Shown here one piece after another: positions 8,044-17,048 of a stretch of DNA of 64,000 nt (positions within the stretch are counted from its first letter, which is position 1; every line of letters starts with the position of its first letter). This DNA comes from Rhodococcus sp. 06-462-5 (GTDB taxonomy: Bacteria > Actinomycetota > Actinomycetes > Mycobacteriales > Mycobacteriaceae): NCBI RefSeq assembly GCF_002258315.1, contig NZ_NOYD01000018.1:186001-250000 (forward strand). The letters are read 5' to 3'. The position numbers were made by a program, and so were the translations under genes. The notes under the pieces were generated by a model. The model did no database searches, was not told the origin of the DNA, and saw nothing but the letters and a program-made list of their open reading frames with translations.

Positions 8044-8880
8044 TTACGTTGCGGAGGAATCGGTGTCGGCGGGATCGACGTAGTACGCACCGCGGTCGAC
8101 GTTCATGTAGATGTCGTTGGCGATGGGGTTGCGTCGTTCCTCGGTGAGTTGTCCGATCAGGCCGGCGCATCGGGCGAGCAGCGCGAAACCGCGCAGCATC
8201 TCGGTCGGCAGGCCCAGGTCCGCCAGCGCGGCCCCGCACACACCGGCTCCGTTGAGCGGCAGGTGTCGTCCGACGCCGCGCTCGGACATCCGGCCGATGG
8301 CCTCGAACAACTGCAGGTGCGGTCCGCGCAGGCCCTCTTCGGTGGCGATGGAAATCAGCACCGGCGTGCGTGGATCGCCGCCCTTGTGGTTGGGGTGCCC
8401 CAGGCCGGGGACGTGCTTTCCTGATTTACGTTGCCGGGCAATGGCATCGAGAGCCATCTGATCCCAACCCTCGTCGCTGTCCGGCAGAGTTCCACCGCCG
8501 GCGGCGTGCGCTGCCAGTGCATCGGCCAGGAACTGTCCGCAGTCTTCGGTGACGCCGAGGAATCGCGATCCTCCGCCGAGCAGCCCGGCCGCGAGCGCTC
8601 CCTGCAATGAGTCGGGGGCGCTGAGATAGGTCACGCGGGCGGCGATGGCGGTCGGGGTGAACCCGTGATCGGTCAGTGCAACCAGGACGGACTCGAAGAC
8701 GCGGACCTCGCCGGGGGTGGGTCGGCGCATGGCGACCATCCAGAAGGCGAGTTCTCCGAAGCCGACCTTGCCCATGAGGTCGCCGGCCAGGTCCTGGCCG
8801 AGGAGCTTGATCTCGGTGGCCGACGATGTGCCCAGAGAGGTCGGGAAGTCCGTGCGCGGTGTGTAGTCGGCGTTGCTCAT
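8044..8880 (-). CDS. Citryl-CoA lyase-like protein (citrate synthase superfamily)
   Basis: A 278-residue single-domain citrate-synthase-fold protein. PGLGHPNHKGGDPR (about residues 168-181) is the superfamily's catalytic-His segment, and LPLNGAGVCGA follows near 219. Stand-alone short members of this superfamily act as citryl-CoA lyases or related aldol-cleaving enzymes. ATG 8880 overlaps the CoA-transferase stop (ATGA), so activation by CoA and cleavage are coupled by gene order. A likely job is splitting a citryl- or citramalyl-type CoA thioester into acetyl-CoA plus oxaloacetate or pyruvate. The exact substrate is inference. Confidence 0.75.
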   Translation of the reverse strand: MSNADYTPRTDFPTSLGTSSATEIKLLGQDLAGDLMGKVGFGELAFWMVAMRRPTPGEVRVFESVLVALTDHGFTPTAIAARVTYLSAPDSLQGALAAGLLGGGSRFLGVTEDCGQFLADALAAHAAGGGTLPDSDEGWDQMALDAIARQRKSGKHVPGLGHPNHKGGDPRTPVLISIATEEGLRGPHLQLFEAIGRMSERGVGRHLPLNGAGVCGAALADLGLPTEMLRGFALLARCAGLIGQLTEERRNPIANDIYMNVDRGAYYVDPADTDSSAT

Positions 8881-10079
8881 CGTTGTCCCTGTCCAGTGGT
8901 CGGCGGCGCGGTGGTGGTGGCCGCGGAGAGCCAGGCGCGGACCTCGTCGCTGTCCTGACCGAGTGTCGGCGGTGCGAGGTCGTAGCGGGGGGCGAAGCCG
9001 CTGAAGGTGATGGGGTTGCGCACCCCGGGGACGGTTGCTCCGGGTGGCCCGACCTGGACGACCGGTTCGAGGCCGAGTTTCTCGGCGTACTGCACCCCTT
9101 GGGCGATGGTGTTGATCGGGCCGTTCGGGACACCGACCTCGTTGAGCTTGTCGAACCAATGGGTCGCCGACTCGGTACGCAGGCGTTCGACCAGCAATGG
9201 CCGCAACTCTTCCCGGCGTTCGGTGCGGTCCTCGTTCTTGGCGAAACGGGGATCGTCGGCGAGCTCGGGAACGCCGAGCACGCCGACCAGTTTGCGGAAC
9301 TGGGCGTCGTTGCCGGCGGTGATGATCAGGTCGTTGTCGGCGGTGGGGAGCGGTTCGTATGGGAACAGGCTGGGGTGCGCGTTACCCATCCGGTGCGGAG
9401 TGACCCCGCCGGCGACGTACGCGGAGGTCTGGTTGACCAGCCCGCTCATCGCCGATGCCAGCAACGAGGTTTCGATGTGCTGGCCTTCCCCGGTCGCGGA
9501 CCGGTGCGCCAACGCGGCGAGGATGCCGATGGTCGAGTGCAGTCCGGCCATGACGTCGAAGACGCTGATGCCGGCGCGGTAGGCCGGGCCGTCCGGGTCG
9601 CCGGTCAGGCTCATCAGGCCCGACATCGCTTGCACGATCAGGTCGTAGCCGGGCAGCGATGCACCCTCCGCGGACCCGAAGCCGCTGATCGAGCAGTAGA
9701 CGATCGCCTCGTTGCGCTCTTTCACCGTGTCGTAGTCCAGGCCGAATCGGCGCAGGCCACCGGGCTTGAAGTTCTCCACCACGACGTCGGCGCGACCGGT
9801 CAATGCGTGGGCGACGGTGAGGTCGTCGTCGTTCTTGAAGTCGAGGACGATCGACTTCTTGTTGCGGTTGATCGCGGCGTAGTACGTCGAGACGCCGTCC
9901 TCGCGCACGGGCGGAATCCACGAGCGGGTGTCGTCGCCGCCGGGGCTTTCGACCTTGATCACCTCGGCACCCATGTCGGCGAGCAGCATCGTCGCGTAGG
10001 GCCCGGCGAGGACGCGGGAGAGGTCCGCGACGACGATGCCGTTCAGGGGTCGGGCGGGGGAGGTGCCTGTGGGAGCCAC
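8877..10079 (-). CDS. CaiB/BaiF-family (class III) CoA-transferase
   Basis: A 400-residue family III CoA-transferase. It opens GIVVADLSRVLAGPYATM and has GADVIKVE-like AEVIKVESPGGDD with the family Asp region, then NRNKKSIVLD and VVENFKPGG. These enzymes swap CoA between acids and often start anaplerotic breakdown of dicarboxylic acids. GTG 10079 is selected because homologous sequence begins right after it and AAAGGA lies upstream; an ATG further up would add unrelated residues. Its stop overlaps the citryl-CoA-lyase-like gene, so it probably supplies that enzyme's thioester substrate. Confidence 0.8.
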   Translation of the reverse strand: MAPTGTSPARPLNGIVVADLSRVLAGPYATMLLADMGAEVIKVESPGGDDTRSWIPPVREDGVSTYYAAINRNKKSIVLDFKNDDDLTVAHALTGRADVVVENFKPGGLRRFGLDYDTVKERNEAIVYCSISGFGSAEGASLPGYDLIVQAMSGLMSLTGDPDGPAYRAGISVFDVMAGLHSTIGILAALAHRSATGEGQHIETSLLASAMSGLVNQTSAYVAGGVTPHRMGNAHPSLFPYEPLPTADNDLIITAGNDAQFRKLVGVLGVPELADDPRFAKNEDRTERREELRPLLVERLRTESATHWFDKLNEVGVPNGPINTIAQGVQYAEKLGLEPVVQVGPPGATVPGVRNPITFSGFAPRYDLAPPTLGQDSDEVRAWLSAATTTAPPTTGQGQR

Positions 10080-10128
10080 GAGGTCAGATCCTTTCCAGCA
10101 GAGTGTCAGTGGGTGCGGGGTGCACCGG

Positions 10129-11496
10129 TCAGCCTTCGACGAGGTCGAAGGAGAACAGCCGATCGCGGGAGGCTTCGGCGCGAGCACGGATGTCGGCGAT
10201 GTCGCAGCCGACGAGCCTGCCGCCGTATTTGCGGACCTCGCCGGCGACGAAGACGGTGTCGATGTTTCCGGGATGTCCGGCTCCGACGATGCTGGCGGCG
10301 ATATCGTTGGCGGGCAACAGGTTCGCGTCGTCGAGGCGGATCACGATCAGGTCGGCGTCCTTGCCGGGGGTGATCGATCCGCTCTTGTGATCGAGTCCCG
10401 ACGCACGTGCGCCTTCGATGGTGGCCATGGCGAGCAGGTCGGCCGGGGTGAACGCCGGGAGTGTGCCGTAGGTGTCGGGGTCGATGCTGATTCCGACGTT
10501 CTGTGCCGTCAACGCCGCGCGCATGACGTTGAACATGTCTCCGGCGACGGATGCTTCGGTGTCGATGCTCAGGCTGGGGCGGATACCGGCAGCGAGCAGG
10601 CGTCCGGTGGCGGGGGCACCGAGGCCGGGCAGGACTGCCTCGACCGCGGCGGAGACCGAGGCGTGTGCGCCGGAGTCGGCGAGCATCTTCAGTTCGTCGT
10701 CGTCGCTGGTGCAGCAGTGGATGAACAGCAGGTCCTCGGCGAGCAGGCCGGCGTCGCCGAGCGAGCCGATGCCCCGGAATTCCGGACCCCACGGGCCGTT
10801 CCCGACGTGCATCGAGGATCGGATTCCGAGCTCACGTGCCATCGCGAGGTCTTTGCTGGTCACATCGAGAGTGGACAGTTCCGGTCCGCGGAGCATGGCC
10901 TGCAGGGTGACCAGGGCGTCGTCGTCGGCGAGAACGTCGGAGCGGACGCGGCGGATGTCCTCGGGGTGGGTGGCTTCACCGCGCAGCATCCACTTGTTGG
11001 AATCGATCGAGGGCCAACCGAACGCGAAGACGCCGCGGATACCGGAATCGCGCAGTGCGGCGATGGCGGCATCGGTGTGCTGGGTGCTGTTCTGGATGTG
11101 CGACTCGTCGCGCAGGGTGGTGATGCCGGCGTCGAGCGCACCGAGTGCGCCGGTGAGGTTGCCGATGTAGACATCGTCGGGCGTGAATTCCGGGCCCCAG
11201 GTGAGCTGAATATGCTGGCGGTACTTCGGGAAGTCCCATCCGGTGCCGACCTGGCGGATCGCCCCTTGCCAGGTGTGACGGTGGGTGTCGACGAAGCCGG
11301 GCAGTACGGCCCGATCGGTGCCGTCGATGACGGTGGCCCCGGCGGCGTCGAGATCGGTGCCGACCTCGACGATCTTGCCGCCGTCGATGAGAACGTCACC
11401 GACGAAGTCGCCGAGAGCATCGTCCTGGGTGAGCAGATGCGCGCCGCGAATGAGGATGCGGCCCTCGGGGATTGCTGAACTGGTGGGGGTGGTCAT
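10129..11496 (-). CDS. Amidohydrolase-superfamily hydrolase (ATZ/TRZ or cytosine-deaminase-like)
   Basis: A 455-residue TIM-barrel metallohydrolase. The DTHRHTWQG motif near residue 70 carries the HxH metal pair. SMHVGNG, LFIHCC and SIDTEAS supply later metal and base positions, and the composite beta domain ends in KDADLIVI. Subgroup members deaminate or dehalogenate N-heterocycles and aryl amines. Its presence in a dioxygenase operon suggests removal of an amino group or hydrolysis of an amide on the substrate or a ring-opened product; this is inference. ATG overlaps the stop of the alpha/beta-hydrolase gene (ATGA). Confidence 0.75.
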   Translation of the reverse strand: MTTPTSSAIPEGRILIRGAHLLTQDDALGDFVGDVLIDGGKIVEVGTDLDAAGATVIDGTDRAVLPGFVDTHRHTWQGAIRQVGTGWDFPKYRQHIQLTWGPEFTPDDVYIGNLTGALGALDAGITTLRDESHIQNSTQHTDAAIAALRDSGIRGVFAFGWPSIDSNKWMLRGEATHPEDIRRVRSDVLADDDALVTLQAMLRGPELSTLDVTSKDLAMARELGIRSSMHVGNGPWGPEFRGIGSLGDAGLLAEDLLFIHCCTSDDDELKMLADSGAHASVSAAVEAVLPGLGAPATGRLLAAGIRPSLSIDTEASVAGDMFNVMRAALTAQNVGISIDPDTYGTLPAFTPADLLAMATIEGARASGLDHKSGSITPGKDADLIVIRLDDANLLPANDIAASIVGAGHPGNIDTVFVAGEVRKYGGRLVGCDIADIRARAEASRDRLFSFDLVEG

Positions 11497-12632
11497 CGGT
11501 GATCTCCTTCTGCACTGAGTCGGTCGGTGACACCGAGGCGGTCGGCGAACCAGTCGCCGAGCCGGGTGTGCTTGTCGTGGGAGTGGTTGTAGATGCAGTG
11601 ATCCCCGTCGGGGAACTCGCTGAACGTCTTGTCCGACGATGCTGCGCCGTCGTGGAGAGCCCGGGCGTTCTCGATCAGGAAGATCTGATCGGGTGTGCCG
11701 TGCATGACGTGCAGAGGGCAGGTCAAGCCCGAGAGGGTCTCGTCGGTGAGCACGAAGGCGTTCATCGTCTCGACGGCCTTGTCGGGGTCGTCGATCCCCA
11801 GCAGCGCTTGCACTTTGGTCACGAAACGCTTGTAGCGATCGAGGATTTCCGCCGGGCGGACGGTGCCGCCGTTGACCGCGCAGGCCGCGATGCGGGAGTC
11901 GCTGGCCGCGACGAGCGCTGCGAGGTAGCCGCCCATGCTGTTGCCCCAGATCCCGATTCTGTCGCTGAGACGGTCATCGGTCTGCAGATGATCGATCAGG
12001 GCCGAAAACGCTTCGGGGACATCGGCATCGAGATACAGGCCCTGCAGGATCCGACTCTCGCCCTGGCCTGGTCCGTCGACGAGGAACACCGCGATCCCGC
12101 GGGCGAGCAGATACGTTGCGCCCACGTGGTATTCCTCGCGCCATCCGTCGAACCCGCCCATGACGATCACCACCGGGGGAGTGTCGATACCGGCGGGCCG
12201 CAGCAGCCATCCGCACAACCGTGCACCGCGGTAGGGGACCTCGACGTGTTCGACCGGCGGATCGGCCAGTTCGCCTGCTGCGCCGTAGTATTCGATGAGT
12301 TTGCGATACATCGGTTTCTTGTGCGGATCGGAGTCGGGCAGGGGCACCTGCCCGACTCGGTAGCAGGCACTGGCTCGGAGGTAGTCACTGCGAGCGGTGA
12401 CCAGATGTCCCTCGGACTTCGATGCGGCCGCCGAGGCTGCGATGCGCTCGCCCAGTTGTGCGCCGGCATCGGCCCACGGGATACCGGAGTCGGCGAGTGC
12501 GTAGAGCTCGGTGACGTCGGCGTAGTCCAGGCCGTTGCCGATCAGTCGCTGCAACGGCATCGCCCGCTTGCGGGCAGCGACTTCCGCTGCCCACGGCGGT
12601 GTGGTGTCGGTGGTCTCTGCCACGTCAGACAC
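11493..12632 (-). CDS. Alpha/beta hydrolase of the FrsA/2,6-dihydroxypseudooxynicotine hydrolase type
   Basis: A 379-residue protein: a helical N-terminal domain of about 130 residues, then an alpha/beta-hydrolase core with nucleophile elbow GNSMGG, oxyanion region VIVMGGFDGWREE, late Asp in HGTPDQ and His in DGDHCIYNH. The layout matches the family of 2,6-dihydroxypseudooxynicotine hydrolase, which breaks C-C bonds beta to a ring. In this cluster it may trim a side chain from an aryl or pyridyl ketone. The GTG start overlaps the preceding monooxygenase stop by eight bases. Substrate unknown. Confidence 0.75.
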   Translation of the reverse strand: MSDVAETTDTTPPWAAEVAARKRAMPLQRLIGNGLDYADVTELYALADSGIPWADAGAQLGERIAASAAASKSEGHLVTARSDYLRASACYRVGQVPLPDSDPHKKPMYRKLIEYYGAAGELADPPVEHVEVPYRGARLCGWLLRPAGIDTPPVVIVMGGFDGWREEYHVGATYLLARGIAVFLVDGPGQGESRILQGLYLDADVPEAFSALIDHLQTDDRLSDRIGIWGNSMGGYLAALVAASDSRIAACAVNGGTVRPAEILDRYKRFVTKVQALLGIDDPDKAVETMNAFVLTDETLSGLTCPLHVMHGTPDQIFLIENARALHDGAASSDKTFSEFPDGDHCIYNHSHDKHTRLGDWFADRLGVTDRLSAEGDHR

Positions 12633-14247
12633 CTGCCGTGGCCGCGTCGACGGCGCGATCGGGCTGCGCTTCGTCGGGCTGGGGGACCCGGGCGGGGGTG
12701 GGGAAGCGGCCGGCGAGACCGTCGGCGAGCGAGTCGAGCAGTGCTCCTGTCTGGGAGGCCTGTTCGGCGGATCCGAAGAGCCAGAAGTCCGGTCGGATCA
12801 GCACCGTGGTGGCACCGAGGCCGCTCAGCCACTGCAGGTAGGTGCCATCGACGTCGACGATCTTCGCGCCAGATCCGGGTGCCCCGACATGGGCGGTGAT
12901 GATGCCGATGCGGTCGATGAGGTCACGTTGCTGCTCGGACAGTGACGTCAGAGCGTCGGCGTCGGTGGTCAGCAGAACCCAGCCGGTTCCGACGAGATTG
13001 TCGAACAGGCCCTTCGTGCCGTCGACCTCGACCATGCCCTGCACGCCGACCGTGCTGGCGGTGGGATCGTTCGGACGCACGAACGACGTCGGGCCGGGGA
13101 TCTCGGGCATCGGAGGAATCAGCGACGGGTCGGCCATCGCAGCTTTGAGGCCCTGATCTCGCATGGCCGCGATCTCGGGGTCGGTGATCACGCACGGCAG
13201 TCCGATTTCGCGGGAGAGATTCATCCACGCGACGAAAATGGGCTTGCGGTCGGCGGTGTAGCTGTCGAGGATCTGCGGCGATGCCTGATCACGCAGCACC
13301 AGGTTCAGCCTCCACGCGAGCGAGGATGCATCGCGGATGCCGTTGCACATTCCCTCACCGGCGAAAGGCCACAACACATGGGCGGAGTCTCCGGCGAGGA
13401 ACACTCGACCATCCTGCCAATGCTCGGCGACCACTTCCCGGAAGTTGTAGACCGGACGGCGCAGGATCTCGACATCGTCGGGGCCCACCCAGGGCTTCAA
13501 CAGCTCCCATACCCGCTCTTCGGTGAAGTCCTCCGGCTTCTCGCCGGGCAACAGTGTCCACTCCCACCGGTGGTGGTGAGCACCGAGCTGGAACAGACAT
13601 CCCGGCCGCTCAGGGTCGGCGAACTGACCGTTGTCGAACTCGAAGTTGAGCTTGTGCTTCTCGCGGCAGTCGACGACGAGCTGGTTGTAGTCGCAGTTGC
13701 CGACCCAGGTCTTGATCCCTAGGCGCTCGCGGATGGAGCTGTTAGCGCCGTCCGCGGCGATGAGGTACTTCGCCCGCACCTGAGTCTGCTCGCCGCTCTT
13801 GCGGTGCTCGAGGGTGATGGTCACCCCGTCGTCGTCCTGCTCGAAGCCCACGGCCTTGGTGCCCATGGTGATGTCGACGTTGCCGGTTTCGGTGACTGCC
13901 CGGTGCATCGCGAGCTCGAGGTAGTTCTGGTAGAAGATCCAATGGCCACGGTGACCGTGGGGGCCGACCTGCGACCAGTCCATGCGCAGCAGCAGCTCGC
14001 CGTCGAAAGCCTTGGTGCGCATGTCGTACATGTCCCACGGCACCGCGTCGGACTTGAATTCTTCGTCGATGCCGATCTTCTGCAGCGTGCGGACGATCTC
14101 GTCGTCCATGTGGCCGGCGCGGGAGAGGCCGTACAGGGTCTCGTAGGCCTCGAACGCGGCAACGGAATGCCCTGCCTGCCCGAGCTGGGCACTGAGCATC
14201 TGCCCGACGGGTCCGAAACCGATGACTACAACGTCGTAGTTCTTCAT
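12625..14247 (-). CDS. FAD-dependent aromatic monooxygenase (MhpA/PheA-like)
   Basis: A 540-residue class A flavoprotein hydroxylase. The N-terminal GFGPVG dinucleotide fold starts at residue 10. The FAD-ribityl motif GDSAHVLWPFAGEGMCNG is near 285, followed by ASSLAWRL, and a thioredoxin-like C-terminal domain follows. It resembles 3-(3-hydroxyphenyl)propionate hydroxylase, which inserts an ortho hydroxyl using NADH and O2. As first gene of the operon it likely prepares the diol for LigAB. ATG 14247 is preferred because AAAGGA lies 8 bases upstream and the Rossmann start follows at once. Confidence 0.85.
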   Translation of the reverse strand: MKNYDVVVIGFGPVGQMLSAQLGQAGHSVAAFEAYETLYGLSRAGHMDDEIVRTLQKIGIDEEFKSDAVPWDMYDMRTKAFDGELLLRMDWSQVGPHGHRGHWIFYQNYLELAMHRAVTETGNVDITMGTKAVGFEQDDDGVTITLEHRKSGEQTQVRAKYLIAADGANSSIRERLGIKTWVGNCDYNQLVVDCREKHKLNFEFDNGQFADPERPGCLFQLGAHHHRWEWTLLPGEKPEDFTEERVWELLKPWVGPDDVEILRRPVYNFREVVAEHWQDGRVFLAGDSAHVLWPFAGEGMCNGIRDASSLAWRLNLVLRDQASPQILDSYTADRKPIFVAWMNLSREIGLPCVITDPEIAAMRDQGLKAAMADPSLIPPMPEIPGPTSFVRPNDPTASTVGVQGMVEVDGTKGLFDNLVGTGWVLLTTDADALTSLSEQQRDLIDRIGIITAHVGAPGSGAKIVDVDGTYLQWLSGLGATTVLIRPDFWLFGSAEQASQTGALLDSLADGLAGRFPTPARVPQPDEAQPDRAVDAATAGV

Positions 14248-14423
14248 CGCTGGTGGGTCCTTTCGAGTACTTCTGTCTGCCGCCGGTGGGGCGGGGTGCA
14301 TCTGTGCGGTGTTCCGGTCTGGCCTCGACCGTCGGCGCGGCCGCAGGCTGTTCGCGGCCGGACAACCCGGTGAGCTACTCGATCGGACCCTTGCGCTTTG
14401 TTTCAGCAGCTCAAGCCTTTATC

Positions 14424-14447
14424 GTCCGTCTAGCGGACAGTGGTCCG
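14424..14447. promoter_or_regulatory. Candidate IclR operator: three alternating half-sites
   Basis: In the divergent region between the monooxygenase operon and the IclR gene, GTCCG-TCTAG-CGGAC-AGTG-GTCCG gives two overlapping perfect inverted repeats. IclR-family regulators of aromatic catabolism bind such short palindromes between divergent genes. It lies 177 bases from the operon start and 168 from the IclR start, so it could control both. The rest of this 368-base gap shows no gene. Confidence 0.5.
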
Positions 14448-14615
14448 TTCGTGTAGGTTCAAGAATGCCTTCCAAGATTCGATGTGTCAAGCGTCATACG
14501 CGTGTAGGAGCGTTGTGCAGCGCACAGCCGTATCGGCATCCGCGCGACGAACTTCATCGGCGACCGGCTACAACTGAAGGTGCTGCACCAACGACATGAG
14601 AGAAGAGGCAGTTCA

Positions 14616-15446
14616 GTGGCTGAACGCGGACAGGGACCGGACTTCATCGAAGCGCTGGCCCGAGGGCTGCACGTGCTCCGGATCTTCTCGGCCGATAAGC
14701 CGGTGATGTCGTTGACCGAGGTCGCCGCTGGTGCCGAGCTGGCACGGCCGACAGCCCGGCGGATACTGCTCACGCTCGAGGAGCTCGGCTACGTCAGATC
14801 CGGCCACGCCGGCTACACCCTGACCCCGCGGGTGCTCGAACTCGGAATGGCGTACATCGGTGCCCTCAACCTCTGGGACATGGCCAGACCCCACCTCGAA
14901 GAATTGGTGGCCTTCACCGGCGAATCGTCTTCGATGGCTCAGCTCGACGGCTCCGACATCGTGTATGTCGCCCGCGTGGCGGTGCCCAAGCTCATCTCGC
15001 TTCGAGTCGACATCGGAACCCGATTTCCCGCGATGGTGACCTCCCAAGGGCGGGCCCTTCTCTCGGCGATGGACCGGGGTTCGGTACACGAGCGCCTGTC
15101 CGAGCCAACCCGCTCAGGGCTCGCTGCGAAAGTGTTCACGACCGAGCAGATCGACGAGATACTCGACGAAACAGCGCAGCGCGGTTGGGCGCTGGCCGAT
15201 CAGGATCTGGCACCGGGCGTCCGCTCGATCGCGGTACCGGTACACGACGGCCGTGGAGTCGCACGCGCAGCCATGAACATCACCGTCCACGCCGCAGAAA
15301 CCAGCGTCGGCACTCTCGAGGAGACCTACCTACCGAAGCTTCTGTCTGCTGCCGCCCAGACATCAGCCGACTGGAGCGCATGGCAGAACCGCCCGATCGA
15401 ACCCGCGCCCCGCGGCACGTCGATCGACCCACAATCGCGTCCCTGA
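14616..15446 (+). CDS. IclR-family transcriptional regulator (PcaR/PobR-like)
   Basis: A 276-residue regulator. An N-terminal winged HTH (SLTEVAAGAELARPTARRIL, about residues 32-51) precedes an IclR effector domain with MAQLDGSDIVYVAR, TSQGRALLSAM and GVRSIAVPV. Members with the early FIEALARGLHVLRIF segment usually control protocatechuate or other aromatic acid pathways. GTG 14616 is chosen because AGAAGAGG lies just upstream and the upstream in-frame codons are atypical. It is divergent from the catabolic operon and is the obvious candidate to control it, more so since the PucR gene is broken. Confidence 0.85.
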   Translation: MAERGQGPDFIEALARGLHVLRIFSADKPVMSLTEVAAGAELARPTARRILLTLEELGYVRSGHAGYTLTPRVLELGMAYIGALNLWDMARPHLEELVAFTGESSSMAQLDGSDIVYVARVAVPKLISLRVDIGTRFPAMVTSQGRALLSAMDRGSVHERLSEPTRSGLAAKVFTTEQIDEILDETAQRGWALADQDLAPGVRSIAVPVHDGRGVARAAMNITVHAAETSVGTLEETYLPKLLSAAAQTSADWSAWQNRPIEPAPRGTSIDPQSRP

Positions 15447-15521
15447 GGTTGCATGGCCTCCTTGCGGATTCAGCGAACTTCGGCGAAGTCTGTCGACGCC
15501 AGCCTCGATGTCCGGCCCGGA

Positions 15522-15970
15522 TGGATGCCTGGCTTGGAGCTGCGGCGGCTGGTATCGCGGTCTCTGCCTATGGTCGCGATGATGCCGTCGTGATGGGTGT
15601 CAGTGCGGCCCGGTTGCACGGGGCGATTCCGCGGGCGTTAGCGACTGCTGTGGTGGCTGTCCCGACGCGCCACGATCCGATTCGGTTGGCGGATCGTGAG
15701 GCGGTGATTCGGTTCGTCGTTCGCGACATGGCACGTCTGGATGCGGAGCGCATCGATACCGAGTTGGGTGCGGTGCTGGTGACTACTGCGAAGCAGACGG
15801 TGTTTGATCTGGCGATGTGTCCGGGGCTCGGTGACGCCTAGGGTGAGGCGCGGCCCGCTGTGGAGCAGTTGAATCGGAAGTGCGACCGAGGCGTTTTGGC
15901 GGAGATCGCTGGGGCTCAGAAGATGACAACGACTGTATTGCGGCTGCAGGCTCGGTTGGGGCAAAAGTAG
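15522..15970 (+). pseudogene. AbiEi-type antitoxin relic (copy 1)
   Basis: Similar throughout to the copy at 23.4 kb. Residues such as DDAVVMGVSAARLHGAIPRA and PTRHDPIRLADR are near-identical in the two. This copy lacks the first 65 or so codons and has lost one base near 15535 relative to copy 2. It carries an in-frame TAG at 15839-15841, after which the frame stays readable (AEIAGAQKMTT...) to TAG 15968-15970. AbiEi proteins are winged-helix antitoxins of type IV toxin-antitoxin systems. With no N-terminal DNA-binding part and a nonsense codon it is dead. The toxin remnant follows immediately. Confidence 0.75.
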
Positions 15971-16155
15971 TGAATCTCGACGAGCTAGCCTCGGTGGCAA
16001 CGCAATTCGGTGTCACGCGTGCACAGGTCGACCGGGGTCATCTCATCTCTCACCTGCTTGACTATCTGGGTGCGCACTTCGCGGATCAGGTTGTATTCAT
16101 CGGCAACTGCTTCCCTATCATCCTGTCAGCGATGATGATGACGATGATGAGTTGA
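15970..16155 (+). pseudogene. AbiEii-type nucleotidyltransferase toxin remnant
   Basis: GTG 15970 shares one base with the antitoxin stop, as in intact AbiE pairs. The first 45 residues (VTRAQVDRGHLISHLLDYL, then FADQVVFIG) fit the start of AbiEii toxins, which continue into a GGTAL nucleotidyltransferase motif. Here the frame runs instead into NCFPIILSA and a Met-rich low-complexity tail and stops at 61 residues. Both catalytic motifs are missing, so this is a non-functional fragment. Confidence 0.6.
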
Positions 16156-16228
16156 ATGGGTGCAGGACTCGAATATCACTTCTAGTCGGCGAGGAAAGTC
16201 TCTAGGGCCCTTTGGTGATCTTGTGGTT

Positions 16229-16570
16229 TCAGTGTAACGCGCGGTAAACGGTTCTGAACTCTTCAAGCTCTGCGACCCGTACAGCAACTTCGACCCAAGT
16301 CTCTTCGAGGTCGTTGTCTGTCAGCGTTCGCAGTGTTCGCGCTGCGTCGACGGATTTTGGAGACTCGACACCCCGAGGAGTTGCGGACAAGATGCAAGAT
16401 GTGATTGTTGCAAGGCTCTTAAATGCCGAGTATTCGGCAAGATCTGCCGCCCACCAATTTAATGGTCGGTCATTTTCTATGGCTTTCCTGAGCTGCTGAA
16501 ACGCCTGCCGTGTCGCAGCTAAGGCGCTGACCTCATCGGCGGTCAGAGACCGCTCGGCGGACACCTTCAC
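16229..16570 (-). CDS. Small uncharacterised protein, last gene of the HEPN-helicase operon
   Basis: A 113-residue soluble, mostly helical protein (KVSAERSLTADEVSAL at the start, a WWAADLAEYSAF patch in the middle). I do not recognise a family. The GTG start follows the one-TM gene stop by 6 bases, so it is translated in the same unit. It could be an accessory or immunity component of the proposed defence operon. Nothing in the sequence shows an enzyme motif. Confidence 0.5.
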   Translation of the reverse strand: MKVSAERSLTADEVSALAATRQAFQQLRKAIENDRPLNWWAADLAEYSAFKSLATITSCILSATPRGVESPKSVDAARTLRTLTDNDLEETWVEVAVRVAELEEFRTVYRALH

Positions 16571-16576
16571 CAGTAA

Positions 16577-16930
16577 TTACTCGATGTTTCCATCAATCTG
16601 CGCGGCGCGGTTTTGGCATTGCCAAACAAGATCGTTGTTCTTCTGGCCTCTTAGCGACCCTGAATGCAACGAGTCCCATGACTTCCACGTCGAGAAGAAA
16701 TCACCGTACAAACGGTGAAACTCGTTAACGGCTTGTAAATCAAACTCGCGTAGCTTCTTGATTCTGTCCCACCTATCTGTGATTCGGGCCGTCACAAACC
16801 ATCCTGCGATCAAGGTTAGGCAAGCCGTTGCAGGAGCGACGATGAAAGGCGCGATCGCAGTGATGGTCACACCAGCACTGTATAGGTCGCGAAACCCTGG
16901 TTGCCGGTGTGGCGGGTCTGTCGCAGGCAT
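16577..16930 (-). CDS. Small protein with one membrane segment
   Basis: A 117-residue protein: a short N-terminal stretch, one hydrophobic segment from about residue 19 to 43 (AGVTITAIAPFIVAPA and onward), then a charged cytoplasmic-looking domain with RITDRWDRIKKLREFD. Family unknown. ATG 16930 is preferred over the 182-codon frame because the upstream part overlaps the helicase gene end and has shadow-like composition. It sits between the helicase and the 113-residue protein, and its single TM anchor could tether the system to the membrane. Confidence 0.5.
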   Translation of the reverse strand: MPATDPPHRQPGFRDLYSAGVTITAIAPFIVAPATACLTLIAGWFVTARITDRWDRIKKLREFDLQAVNEFHRLYGDFFSTWKSWDSLHSGSLRGQKNNDLVWQCQNRAAQIDGNIE

Positions 16931-17048
16931 CCGGCTGCATCGACAGCGCGACTTGGAACTGACCTGTTTCGATGTAGGCCGCCCGCTAAGTTCGTGCTGT
17001 CGCCATTGGGACTGAATAGGGGAGCCCGGTCCGCAAACTCCGGCGGTT

